A stretch of DNA of 32,611 bases, from assembly GCA_028694915.1 (NCBI GenBank), contig JAQVJY010000016.1:1-32611 (forward strand), given 5' to 3'. The stretch comes from Paludibacteraceae bacterium (GTDB lineage: Bacteria; Bacteroidota; Bacteroidia; Bacteroidales; Paludibacteraceae). Both the position numbers and the translations under genes were made by a program. How positions within the stretch are numbered: position 1 is the first letter of the stretch; each line of letters opens with the position of its first letter. Shown here piece after piece: positions 6,969-15,034 of the stretch. The notes beneath the pieces are model-generated. The model was not told the origin of the DNA, made no database searches, and saw nothing but the letters and a program-made list of their open reading frames with translations.

Positions 6969-9900
6969 ATGAAGAAACTGATTTTCACTTTAGCAATTCT
7001 ACTTTCGTATGGTTGCCTATCTGCACAAGAAACTGCTATAAATCTCAACGAAGATTACCTCTTTTATCAAGGAAAAACGCTTTTTGAACAACGCAACTTT
7101 GCAGCTTCCACCCAATATTTCGAAAAATTTTTGGATGCAAACACCAACAAAAATAATAGCTTGAGCCAAGAAGCAGCTTACTACATTGCTTGTAACGCTT
7201 ACGAATTAAAACAAAAAAATGCTTTAGCCTTGTTGCAAGAGTATTTAAAAGCATATCCTTATTCGCCTATGCGCGAGCGTGTAGCCTACATGATTGGCCG
7301 TTCGTACTACGAAAACAAAAAATACAAAGAAACTATTCAATGGTACGGTCAATTAAAAAACAATCAGTTAGATGGCGATGAAAATATGGCTTACCTTTTC
7401 ACCAAAGGTGTCTCTTACATTGCTTTGAAAGATTATGAGCCTGCACGTGTTATTTTTGCGAACTTATATGGGAAAAAGACTATTTATGAAGTAGATGCAC
7501 TCTACTATTATTCCTATTCTGAATTTTGTCTTGGCAATTACGCAAAAGCGCTCCCTGGCTTTGTTGAGTTAGCAAAAGATTCAAAATACGCAGAAGCATC
7601 TTCATATCACTTACTACAAATTTATGATCAACAAGGTGAAAACCAAAAAGCAGTAGAATATGGACAAGCGTTAATTAAAAAATATCCAGGCAGCAGTTAT
7701 AATTCTGAAGCGTATCGGATTCTTGGAGAAGCATCGTATCGTGGGAAGTCATACAAACAAGCCATTGATTATTTAAGAAAATATGAACGTAACGAGAAAA
7801 AAGTACAACGTTCAGATATGTACATGCTTGGTTTATCTTACTTTAACACCGCCGATTATAAAAATGCCGTAAGTTATTTGTCAAAAGTAACCACGGAAAA
7901 AGATGCGTTATCGCAAAATGCCTATCTTCACATTGGCTTAAGTTACGTCAAACTAAATGACAAAACCAACGCTAAAATGGCGTTCCAAACCGCAGCAAAA
8001 GATAATTTTGATAAAACGGCTAAAGAAGAGGCTGCCTACAACTACGTACTCGCGGTATATGAAGAAGCTGCTCCTTTTGGTGAAGCCATTACCGCATTTG
8101 AGCGTTTTATAGCGGACTATCCAAAATCAAAACATTTAGATGATATTTATGGCCATTTGGTGACCATTTATATGATGGAAAAGAACTACGAAACAGCTTA
8201 TGCATCCATACAAAAGATTAAAACATCTAATCCAAAAATAAAAGCCGCCAAAGAAAATGCCCTATTCCAAATTGGCGCTTCTGCATTTTTGAAAAAAGAT
8301 TACAAACAGGCCTTGAACTATTTCACATTCGCTATCGCAGAATATACGGAACAATCATTCTCCGCACAAGCATTTTTATGGCGAGGTGAAACATATTATC
8401 AATTAGGTGAATATGCCAAAGCACGAGTTGATTTAACGAAGTTCGTGGACCAAAAACAAAAACGTACGCAAGATGAAACATTAAAAGCGTATTACACCAT
8501 TGCATACAGTTACTTTGAAGAAGAGGCATTTACGCCTGCACTCGATTGGTATATTAAATTTCTTGGACTCGAAAAAAATCATAAAAATCCACTATTCACA
8601 GATGTTGTAAATCGTACAGGTGACTGTTATTACTACACACGCGACTTTGATACTGCACGTAAGTACTATATGCAAATAGCAAACAGTTCATCTCTTTCTG
8701 GCGATTATGCAGCTTTCCAAAATGGTTTTATTTTAGGTATACAGAAAAAATATGATGAGAAAATAGCAGCTATGAACATGCTACTCTCCACCTATCCTAA
8801 ATCAGATTATTCAGATGACGCTTTGTACGAAATAGGTAGAACGTATGTTTTGATAGAACAAAATGAGAAAGCAATTGACACTTATCAAAAAATAACCGCA
8901 CTTTACCCTAAAACTAATTTAGCACGAAAAGCTGCACTCGAAATTGGTATGTTGTTTGCCAATAAAGGAGATATGGAACAAGCTATTGCAGCTTACAAAG
9001 CCGTAGTGAATAGTTATCCAAGTAGCGAAGAAGCTAAAGTGGCAATTGAAAGTATGCAAACCATTTATGTCGAAAATAATCAAATTACAGAATACCTCAA
9101 TTATCGTGAATCGATTGCTGGTAGCACGATTTCAACGGTAAAAAAGAGCCTAGAAGATTCACTTAATTTTGTGGCAGCAGAACGTCTATTTGTAAAAGAA
9201 AAATACAAAGAAGCTACTGCTAGTTTAAAAAATTATTTAGTAACGTACTGCGACAAACAAACGCTCAATTGTATTTCTGCACAATATTACTTAGCAGAAA
9301 GCTATTATAAAACAGAACAATTAGACAAAGCCTTAACCAGTTTTGAACGATTAACCAAGCTTACTGGTAATCCTTATCAAGAAGAAGCTTTGATTCGTAG
9401 TGCTGAAATAACCTACGATCAAAAAGCGTATAAACCAGCTTTGGAATACTTTGAACAACTATTTGAAACTGCTAGTAATAAAGAAAATAAAAATAGCGCA
9501 CGCGTAGGTATTCTACGTTGTAGTTATGCTTTAAAGAACTATGATAAAACCATCTTAGCAGCCAACAACCTATTAGAAGAAGCCTCTACTGATGCATCTT
9601 TAGTAAGAGAAGCACGTTATTGCAGAGCCAAATCATACATCGAAAGTAATGAAGCAACCTTGGCCACAGATGATTTAAAAGAATTAAGCAAGGATTTACG
9701 TCAAGAGATGGGTGCTGAAGCAAAATATCTATTGGCACAACAGCTCTATGAGCAAACACAATATGGTTCAGCAGAAACAGAAATTATGGACTTCATTGAA
9801 CGTAATACACCTCACCAATACTGGTTAGCACGTGCCTTTGTACTCCTTGCCGACGTTTACATCAAACAAAACGATGATTTCCAAGCTAAACAATACCTCA

Positions 9901-10001
9901 TCAGTTTGGAAGAAAATTACAAAGGGAACGACGACATTAAACAGATGATTGATGTTCGTTTGAGTCAAATTAGAGAAAGAGAAAAACAACAAGTTTATTG
10001 A
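6969..10001 (+). CDS. Large secreted TPR-repeat protein
   Basis: This 1010-aa protein has a signal peptide (MKKLIFTLAILLSYGCLSAQ, cleavage near residue 20) and then tandem tetratricopeptide repeats along nearly its whole length. Examples of TPR-like helices are ASTQYFEKFLDAN, EAAYYIACNAYEL, AIDTYQKITALYPKT and AIAAYKAVVNSYPSS. It has no catalytic motif and probably acts as a periplasmic scaffold binding other envelope proteins. The weakly scored Cys at about residue 16 (YGCLSAQ) does not make a good lipobox. The next gene, a barrel, begins 23 bases after its stop and shares the transcript. Repeat-rich TPR proteins next to a barrel are common in Bacteroidota, but I cannot name a function. Confidence 0.9.
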   Translation: MKKLIFTLAILLSYGCLSAQETAINLNEDYLFYQGKTLFEQRNFAASTQYFEKFLDANTNKNNSLSQEAAYYIACNAYELKQKNALALLQEYLKAYPYSPMRERVAYMIGRSYYENKKYKETIQWYGQLKNNQLDGDENMAYLFTKGVSYIALKDYEPARVIFANLYGKKTIYEVDALYYYSYSEFCLGNYAKALPGFVELAKDSKYAEASSYHLLQIYDQQGENQKAVEYGQALIKKYPGSSYNSEAYRILGEASYRGKSYKQAIDYLRKYERNEKKVQRSDMYMLGLSYFNTADYKNAVSYLSKVTTEKDALSQNAYLHIGLSYVKLNDKTNAKMAFQTAAKDNFDKTAKEEAAYNYVLAVYEEAAPFGEAITAFERFIADYPKSKHLDDIYGHLVTIYMMEKNYETAYASIQKIKTSNPKIKAAKENALFQIGASAFLKKDYKQALNYFTFAIAEYTEQSFSAQAFLWRGETYYQLGEYAKARVDLTKFVDQKQKRTQDETLKAYYTIAYSYFEEEAFTPALDWYIKFLGLEKNHKNPLFTDVVNRTGDCYYYTRDFDTARKYYMQIANSSSLSGDYAAFQNGFILGIQKKYDEKIAAMNMLLSTYPKSDYSDDALYEIGRTYVLIEQNEKAIDTYQKITALYPKTNLARKAALEIGMLFANKGDMEQAIAAYKAVVNSYPSSEEAKVAIESMQTIYVENNQITEYLNYRESIAGSTISTVKKSLEDSLNFVAAERLFVKEKYKEATASLKNYLVTYCDKQTLNCISAQYYLAESYYKTEQLDKALTSFERLTKLTGNPYQEEALIRSAEITYDQKAYKPALEYFEQLFETASNKENKNSARVGILRCSYALKNYDKTILAANNLLEEASTDASLVREARYCRAKSYIESNEATLATDDLKELSKDLRQEMGAEAKYLLAQQLYEQTQYGSAETEIMDFIERNTPHQYWLARAFVLLADVYIKQNDDFQAKQYLISLEENYKGNDDIKQMIDVRLSQIREREKQQVY

Positions 10002-10024
10002 TAATTGAAAAAATACCATATACA

Positions 10025-11776
10025 ATGAAACGATTACATTATCTGATCATCGCCACTTCAATCTGCGTCACAGCCGTAGCTCAGGACAATGACTCTACCG
10101 TTACACATAACGTAAGCATTGAAAAAGAATATATACCACAGGTGATAAAGGTCAAACGTACTGACATTGAATTACCTTCGACAGAGCCAACAGTTACAAA
10201 AACCGAGGTAACTTACAGTACCGAAACCAAGGCAATGGAAACAAAATCAAATTTTTATCCCGCTAAAGAATCGGAATTAAAAAGCATGAAACGTCCAGCC
10301 TACAAATCAGGCTTTATCCGTTTTGGCGTAGGTTTTCCACTCAATTGGTTAGGTGAATTATGGTATCCTGTTTTTAACACTAACACCGATTACTTCGACA
10401 TCAATCTTAATCATTATGGCATTAGCAATAATGGTAAGAAATTAATCGATACCGATTTAGATTTGCGTTATAGTAAAAAATTACGGACAGGACAATTGTA
10501 TTCCTCTTTAGGTCTTGCCAACACTGGATTCAATTATTATGGCAAGGATTCTGTGTTTACAGATAACAACGTATTTTACGATTTCAATAATGAAAAAGTG
10601 GCTGGCAAGAACTTGATTCCAACAAAACAATCCATCACACAATTAAATGCGAATCTTGGGTTCCGCTCATTGAAAGAAGTGAATAATTGGAGCTACGACG
10701 GAGTGCTAAATTATCATCTATTAGGCGCCACTAATAGCCTTCGCGAACATCAAATAGGGCTTAATCTTAATGCAGGATATAGCCTCGGCGAAAACCATAT
10801 CATAGCCGATTTACAAGGCAATGTTTACCTATACAATGCTCCAATACTTCAGTACACCTCTGATTCTATTTGGGCACCTCAAGCTGTCATTTCATTTCGT
10901 CCTCGTTACGAAAGACAATGGGATAATTTGAAAGTACGAGCTGGAGCTAAACTCTGGTTTTCGATCAATAAGGGCAATGTTGTAGCAGCATCACCTGATA
11001 TTGAAGTGCGTTATGCCGTGGCGAAACTCTTGGATGTATATGGTGGAATTGGTGGCAGCTACGAATTTACAAGTTTAGCAACCACCTTCAAAGAAAATCG
11101 CTACTACAATATGAATGAACGCATGGAAGCCAACGACTATACACCTTTTGATTTCTTTGGAGGATTTAACATCAGACCTTTCAGAGGCTTCGTCTTTGAT
11201 GCTTCTATCAGCTATAAACTAATTTCTAATCAACATTTTTTCTATAATAAACAATTTGATTGCTTATCGACTCCTAACGAATGGCCTGACAAACAAGATT
11301 CAGAACGTGTTTATAGTAACACCTATACTGTGGACGATGCACGTGCTACCCTACTCAACATCGAAGCCCGTTTAGCATACAATTTGAAAGAGCGCTATAA
11401 CTTTCATGTAAAAGGTAAATATAATGGTTGGAATGTGCTCACACCAGGCGTACAAGCTTGGAACAAACCAACATGGGAAGGTGATGCCGGCATCGAAGCA
11501 ATGATTACCAAAAACTTCAATTTAAATGCTAATTTCTATTACGCTTCTGAACGATTGAACAAGTTACCTAAAAAAGATGGTACACTCGATGTGCGTACAT
11601 TAGCACCTATTTACGATTTGAATTTATCAGCTAGCTATACGTTTCAAAAACAATGGAGCCTATTTGTACAAGCCAACAATATTCTTGGCTCATCAAAAGC
11701 ATTTAGCTACCAACAATGGTATGGTTACGACAATATTGGGTTTAATATCTTAATAGGTGCCACTATCGCATTTTAA
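10025..11776 (+). CDS. Outer-membrane barrel protein (TonB-receptor-like, no plug seen)
   Basis: The product has 583 aa. The ATG at 10025 is chosen because it starts the signal peptide (MKRLHYLIIATSICVTAVAQ); an in-frame TTG at 9998 would add nine residues ahead of it. After the signal comes a low-complexity polar stretch (VSIEKEYIPQVIKVKRTD..., to about residue 90). Beta-strand-like segments then run to a C-terminus ending in Phe (LIGATIAF). The C-terminal part resembles the barrel of TonB-dependent receptors. I see no plug domain and no obvious TonB box, and at 583 aa it is shorter than most receptors. Its gene follows the large TPR gene by 23 bases, which suggests a TPR-barrel complex. Its cargo is unknown. 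Confidence 0.82.
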   Translation: MKRLHYLIIATSICVTAVAQDNDSTVTHNVSIEKEYIPQVIKVKRTDIELPSTEPTVTKTEVTYSTETKAMETKSNFYPAKESELKSMKRPAYKSGFIRFGVGFPLNWLGELWYPVFNTNTDYFDINLNHYGISNNGKKLIDTDLDLRYSKKLRTGQLYSSLGLANTGFNYYGKDSVFTDNNVFYDFNNEKVAGKNLIPTKQSITQLNANLGFRSLKEVNNWSYDGVLNYHLLGATNSLREHQIGLNLNAGYSLGENHIIADLQGNVYLYNAPILQYTSDSIWAPQAVISFRPRYERQWDNLKVRAGAKLWFSINKGNVVAASPDIEVRYAVAKLLDVYGGIGGSYEFTSLATTFKENRYYNMNERMEANDYTPFDFFGGFNIRPFRGFVFDASISYKLISNQHFFYNKQFDCLSTPNEWPDKQDSERVYSNTYTVDDARATLLNIEARLAYNLKERYNFHVKGKYNGWNVLTPGVQAWNKPTWEGDAGIEAMITKNFNLNANFYYASERLNKLPKKDGTLDVRTLAPIYDLNLSASYTFQKQWSLFVQANNILGSSKAFSYQQWYGYDNIGFNILIGATIAF

Positions 11777-11797
11777 TAGAGAATAATCACCTACATT

Positions 11798-11832
11798 AAA
11801 AAAGGTCACTCTCAATGAGAGTGACCTTTTTT
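11798..11832. terminator. Bidirectional terminator between the barrel gene and tsf
   Basis: The near-continuous inverted repeat AAAAAAGGTCACTCTCA / TGAGAGTGACCTTTTTT (11798-11814 and 11816-11832) gives a T run on both strands. It therefore serves both converging units. Confidence 0.93.
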
Positions 11833-11853
11833 AAATAGTAGTATTTAAACTGC

Positions 11854-12672
11854 TTATTCTTCGTTCAAAGTAACACGTTTGAAGGCAGTTGGAGTTGCGC
11901 CATTAGCTTTAGCATAAGCACCTACTGTCATTTTGCCATCTTTGATAAAGGCTTGTTCTACCAAAGTTGATTCTTGATAGAATTTATTCAAACGACCTTC
12001 AGCAATTTTGTCTAGCATGTTTTCAGGCTTACCCTCTTCACGAGCTTTTTCGCGTCCGATTTTCAATTCTTCTTCTACAACTTTAGATGGAACTGATTCG
12101 CGATTCAATGAAATAGGATTCATTGCAGCTACTTGCATTGCAATATCACGAGCAACTTGGTGGTCAACATTAGCTTCGGCAAAAGCAACCAGCGTAGCTA
12201 ATTTATTACCTGGGTGAATATATTCTACAGTAGTAGCACCTTCTACGATTTCGTAAAAACCGATTTCCATTTTTTCACCTGTCACACCACTACGATCTGT
12301 TACTAAATCAGCAATAGAACGACCAGCAATCTGAATAGCATTCAAGTCAGCCAATGTAGCCGCTTTCATTTCTAATGCTTTATCAAGAATTTGTTGAGTT
12401 AATGCGATAAATTCAGCATTTTTAGCAACGAAATCTGTTTCACATTTTAAAGCTACAATAGCACCAAAGCCGTTTTTAACACCAGCTAAAACACAACCTT
12501 CTGATGCTTCGCGATCACTACGTTTTGCAGCGATAGCTTGACCGCGTTTGCGAATCAACTCAATTGCCAAATCCATATCGCTATTAGCTTCTGTAAGCGC
12601 ATTTTTACAATCCATCATACCAGCGCCTGTCATTGTGCGGAGTTTAGTAATTTCCGCCATTGTTACTGCCAT
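11854..12672 (-). CDS. tsf: Elongation factor Ts
   Basis: EF-Ts recharges EF-Tu by exchanging GDP for GTP during protein synthesis. The 272-aa protein begins MAVTMAEITKLR and continues with the UBA-like N-terminal helix bundle (TGAGMMDCKNAL). The EF-Tu-contacting CETDFVAKN motif (near residue 78) and the core and C-terminal regions follow. It is the last gene of the minus-strand rplM-rpsI-rpsB-tsf run. It lies 108 bases after rpsB, with a terminator-like hairpin in the gap that could reduce its transcription relative to rpsB. A second Met at residue 5 is an alternative start. Confidence 0.98.
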   Translation of the reverse strand: MAVTMAEITKLRTMTGAGMMDCKNALTEANSDMDLAIELIRKRGQAIAAKRSDREASEGCVLAGVKNGFGAIVALKCETDFVAKNAEFIALTQQILDKALEMKAATLADLNAIQIAGRSIADLVTDRSGVTGEKMEIGFYEIVEGATTVEYIHPGNKLATLVAFAEANVDHQVARDIAMQVAAMNPISLNRESVPSKVVEEELKIGREKAREEGKPENMLDKIAEGRLNKFYQESTLVEQAFIKDGKMTVGAYAKANGATPTAFKRVTLNEE

Positions 12673-12712
12673 AATTATAATATTTAATTGATTATTAATT
12701 TAAATTTAAGAG

Positions 12713-12757
12713 AAAAAAGCGTTACAAAACACACGAATGATGGGTGTCTGCAACGCT
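12713..12757 (-). terminator. Terminator-like hairpin between rpsB and tsf
   Basis: Read on the minus strand, AGCGTTGCAGACA pairs imperfectly with TGTTTTGTAACGCT around a loop, and TTTTTT follows directly. It sits inside the operon, with no promoter box seen after it, so it probably acts as an attenuator or 3'-end stabiliser rather than as a full stop. Confidence 0.7.
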
Positions 12758-12780
12758 CTTTTATGTTGTTGTACAACTGA

Positions 12781-13590
12781 TTATTCTTCAGTAGCTGCAG
12801 CAGGTGTTTCTTCTACGTCAGCATCTTTTTGAACACGTTTAGAAGCGCGAGTACGTTTTTCTTTTACTTCAGGAACTTCTTCTTCGTTTTCAGCTTTATC
12901 CATTTTACGTTCCAAAGCACCTTCTTTCAATGCATCAACCATAGCACTCAAAATGATTTCGATTGATTTTGTTGCATCGTCATTAGCTGGAATTACGAAA
13001 TCAATATTATTCGGATTTGAGTTAGTATCAACAATACCAAATACAGGGATACCTAAGCGTACTGCTTCAGCCACTGCAATATTTTCTTTCATCACATCCA
13101 CTACAAATAAAGCAGCTGGCAAACGGTTCAAATCAGCAATAGAACCTAAGTTCTTTTCCAATTTAGCACGTTGACGAGTGATTTGTAATTTTTCGCGTTT
13201 TGACAAGTTATCAAAAGTACCATCCGTAGCCATTTTGTCGATAGAATCCATCTTTTTCACAGCCTTACGAATAGTTGGGAAGTTTGTTAACATACCACCA
13301 GCCCAACGTTCAGTAATGTATGGCATACCAACTTCCGAAGCTTTTTCTGCCACAATTTCTTTTGCTTGTTTCTTAGTAGCAACAAACAATACGCGTTTGC
13401 CAGATTTAGCAATTTGTTTCATTGCATCAGCAGCTTCATCGATTTTAGCAACTGTTTTATGAAGGTCGATGATATGAATACCATTACGTTCCATAAAAAT
13501 GTATGGAGCCATAGCTGGATTCCATTTACGTTTAAGGTGACCAAAATGTGCACCTGCATCCAATAGATCTTGGAAATTTGTTCTTGACAT
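12781..13590 (-). CDS. rpsB: 30S ribosomal protein S2
   Basis: This is a structural protein of the small ribosomal subunit. The 269-aa sequence has the S2 signatures LLDAGAHFGH near the N-terminus, RWNPAM-like KRKWNPAM, the ERWAGGMLTNF segment and GIPVFGIVDTNSNP. Beyond the core there is a charged tail of about 40 residues rich in Glu and Lys and ending TPAAATEE. Such tails on r-proteins are common in Bacteroidota. It lies 163 bases downstream of rpsI, and the gap carries several hairpins but no promoter consensus, so it is probably transcribed from the rplM promoter. Confidence 0.98.
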   Translation of the reverse strand: MSRTNFQDLLDAGAHFGHLKRKWNPAMAPYIFMERNGIHIIDLHKTVAKIDEAADAMKQIAKSGKRVLFVATKKQAKEIVAEKASEVGMPYITERWAGGMLTNFPTIRKAVKKMDSIDKMATDGTFDNLSKREKLQITRQRAKLEKNLGSIADLNRLPAALFVVDVMKENIAVAEAVRLGIPVFGIVDTNSNPNNIDFVIPANDDATKSIEIILSAMVDALKEGALERKMDKAENEEEVPEVKEKRTRASKRVQKDADVEETPAAATEE

Positions 13591-13753
13591 GTTTTTTGTT
13601 TTAAAAAATTGTTTACTTTCTTTTTAACTTTTTGTTAAGCAATCATCAAGTAGTTACACGGTGGTAAGTCTAAATGATTTAGATACTAAACAAATGAGGT
13701 TGAACATCGCCTTGCTCGAATAAAAACGAACAAGGTGATGCCAAACACATATA
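13591..13753 (-). promoter_or_regulatory. Structured rpsI-rpsB spacer (candidate S2 leader)
   Basis: Three inverted repeats lie in this 163-base gap. The arms are CATCGCCTTG/CAAGGTGATG (13705-13714 and 13731-13740, extended by three further pairs), TCTAAAT/ATTTAGA (13669-13683) and TTAAC/GTTAA (13624-13638). None is followed by a T run on the minus strand and there is no TAnnTTTG box. The structure is visible; a regulatory role is an inference. Confidence 0.45.
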
Positions 13754-14140
13754 TTAACGTTTTGAGAATTGGAAACGTTTACGAGCTTTTGGTTGACCTG
13801 GTTTTTTACGTTCAACTTCGCGAGCATCGCGAGTCATAAAGCCAGCCGACTTCAAAGCCGATTTATCTTCTGGGTTCATTTTCACCAAAGCACGAGCAAT
13901 TGCTAAACGCAAAGCTTCTGCTTGACCTTTGAAACCACCACCATCAAGATTTACTTTGATATCATATTTTTCAGTAACATCCAATTTTGCTAATGGTTGT
14001 TTAACCACATATTGAAGGATTGTTGATGGAAAATAGTTATCAAATTCACGTTTATTGATGACAATTTTACCTGTTCCAGGAGTTACGAATACGCGAGCAA
14101 TTGCCGCTTTTCTTCTACCTATAGCATTTATTACTTCCAT
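13754..14140 (-). CDS. rpsI: 30S ribosomal protein S9
   Basis: This is a small-subunit protein whose C-terminal tail reaches the P-site tRNA. The 128-aa sequence begins MEVINAIGRRKAAIARV and contains GGGFKGQAEALRLAIARAL. It ends in the basic KKPGQPKARKRFQFSKR tail, with the final Lys-Arg that contacts tRNA. It lies 6 bases after rplM, the standard rplM-rpsI pairing. Length and motifs are normal. Confidence 0.98.
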   Translation of the reverse strand: MEVINAIGRRKAAIARVFVTPGTGKIVINKREFDNYFPSTILQYVVKQPLAKLDVTEKYDIKVNLDGGGFKGQAEALRLAIARALVKMNPEDKSALKSAGFMTRDAREVERKKPGQPKARKRFQFSKR

Positions 14141-14146
14141 ATCCGA

Positions 14147-14602
14147 TTATTTAATAAGGTTTAAATCAATTACTTTGGGTTGTTGTGCTTCGTGTGGGTG
14201 TTCTGCACCTGCATATACATGCAAGTTTTTCAATATAGCTGCACCTAAAATATTTTTAGGGAGCATACCTTTTACCACTTTTTGAATCAATTTTTCAGGA
14301 CTTTTTTCCATCATTTCAGCAGGAGTCGTTGCACGTTGACCACCTGGATACATAGAATATGTCATATATTCTCTGTCTGTCCATTTATTACCCGTCAAAC
14401 GCACTTTATCGGCGTTGATAATAATCACATTATCGCCACAGTCAACGTGAGGTGTAAAATTTGGTTTATATTTGCCTCTTAATAATTTGGCAACTTTAGA
14501 ACCCATACGACCTAACACCATATCAGTAGCATCAACCAGAACCCACTCTTTGGTAACAGTTGCTTTATTGGCTGAAACTGTTTTAAAACTTAATGTATCC
14601 AC
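14147..14602 (-). CDS. rplM: 50S ribosomal protein L13
   Basis: This is an early-assembly large-subunit protein. The 151-aa sequence contains WVLVDATDMVLGRMGSKVA, NVIIINADKVRLTG and GMLPKNILGAA, all typical of L13. The start is GTG (14602-14600): the upstream frame soon meets a TAA, and family members in the phylum also begin MDTLS. It is the first gene of rplM-rpsI-rpsB-tsf and has a leader of about 130 bases behind a good promoter. L13 is known to repress its own operon in E. coli; a similar control here is only a possibility. Confidence 0.98.
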   Translation of the reverse strand: MDTLSFKTVSANKATVTKEWVLVDATDMVLGRMGSKVAKLLRGKYKPNFTPHVDCGDNVIIINADKVRLTGNKWTDREYMTYSMYPGGQRATTPAEMMEKSPEKLIQKVVKGMLPKNILGAAILKNLHVYAGAEHPHEAQQPKVIDLNLIK

Positions 14603-14730
14603 AATAGTTTAATGTTTGAGAATTTAACAATTTTCACTTCAAAATGTGATTGGAGTCTCGCGGGCTAATTCACTCAAAAACCAATTAATCACCTGAAAAT
14701 GAAAGATCTACAATAACTGGATAATATTTC
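14603..14730 (-). promoter_or_regulatory. Structured 5' leader of rplM (candidate L13 autoregulatory RNA)
   Basis: The predicted transcript start lies near 14730, giving a leader of about 128 bases. In it GTGATT(AATT)GG and CCAATCAC pair with a small bulge. Nested just inside, GAGT pairs with ACTC around a GC-rich loop (GCCCGCGAG). No T run follows. The pairing is visible in the sequence; ligand and function are inferred. Confidence 0.5.
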
Positions 14731-14736
14731 GGACTG

Positions 14737-14767
14737 CAAAGGTACAACTTTATTGCTGACTATCAAA
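14737..14767 (-). promoter_or_regulatory. Promoter of rplM-rpsI-rpsB-tsf
   Basis: On the minus strand TTTG (14767-14764), a 19-base spacer and TACCTTTG (14744-14737) match the Bacteroidota consensus exactly. Confidence 0.87.
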
Positions 14768-14869
14768 ACATTTTACTTCATTTTTCCATAAAATTATTAA
14801 CAATCAAAGTCGTATAACAAACGATAGTAGCCTCTTTTTCTCATAAATTTAACTTTGGATTATTTTGCG

Positions 14870-14877
14870 TACCTTTG
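14870..14877 (+). promoter_or_regulatory. Probable promoter -7 element of the DEAD-box helicase
   Basis: TACCTTTG fits the -7 consensus. Only a poor -33 match (TTTA near 14848) lies at the right distance. It would give a leader of about 150 bases. Confidence 0.6.
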
Positions 14878-14883
14878 CGCACG

Positions 14884-15034
14884 TTTATTGCTTGACAATG
14901 GAGTTTTATTATTCTGCTTCCTACTCCACATCAACACACTTCTAAAAAACAATTACCAATCTAGGAATCAGACAAAATCATCCGCAAGGATTACAAAATA
15001 CGAGTATAACACAAGTTTATACTCACTTTAGTTT
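14884..15034 (+). promoter_or_regulatory. Long helicase leader with two hairpins
   Basis: GGAGT/ACTCC (14900-14904 and 14923-14927) and the perfect GAGTATAA/TTATACTC (15002-15009 and 15017-15024) are visible. The second hairpin lies only 10 bases before the ATG, so it could affect ribosome access. Any link to cold is speculation from the gene family. Between this leader and the rplM promoter (about 14770-14850) I see nothing. Confidence 0.4.

Noticed and set aside
10025..11776. SusC-type receptor
   Set aside because: Too short, no plug domain visible and no SusD-like neighbour.
12953..13566. Several plus-strand open frames opposite rpsB
   Set aside because: They are shadows of the rpsB coding strand with no codon bias, start signal or domain.
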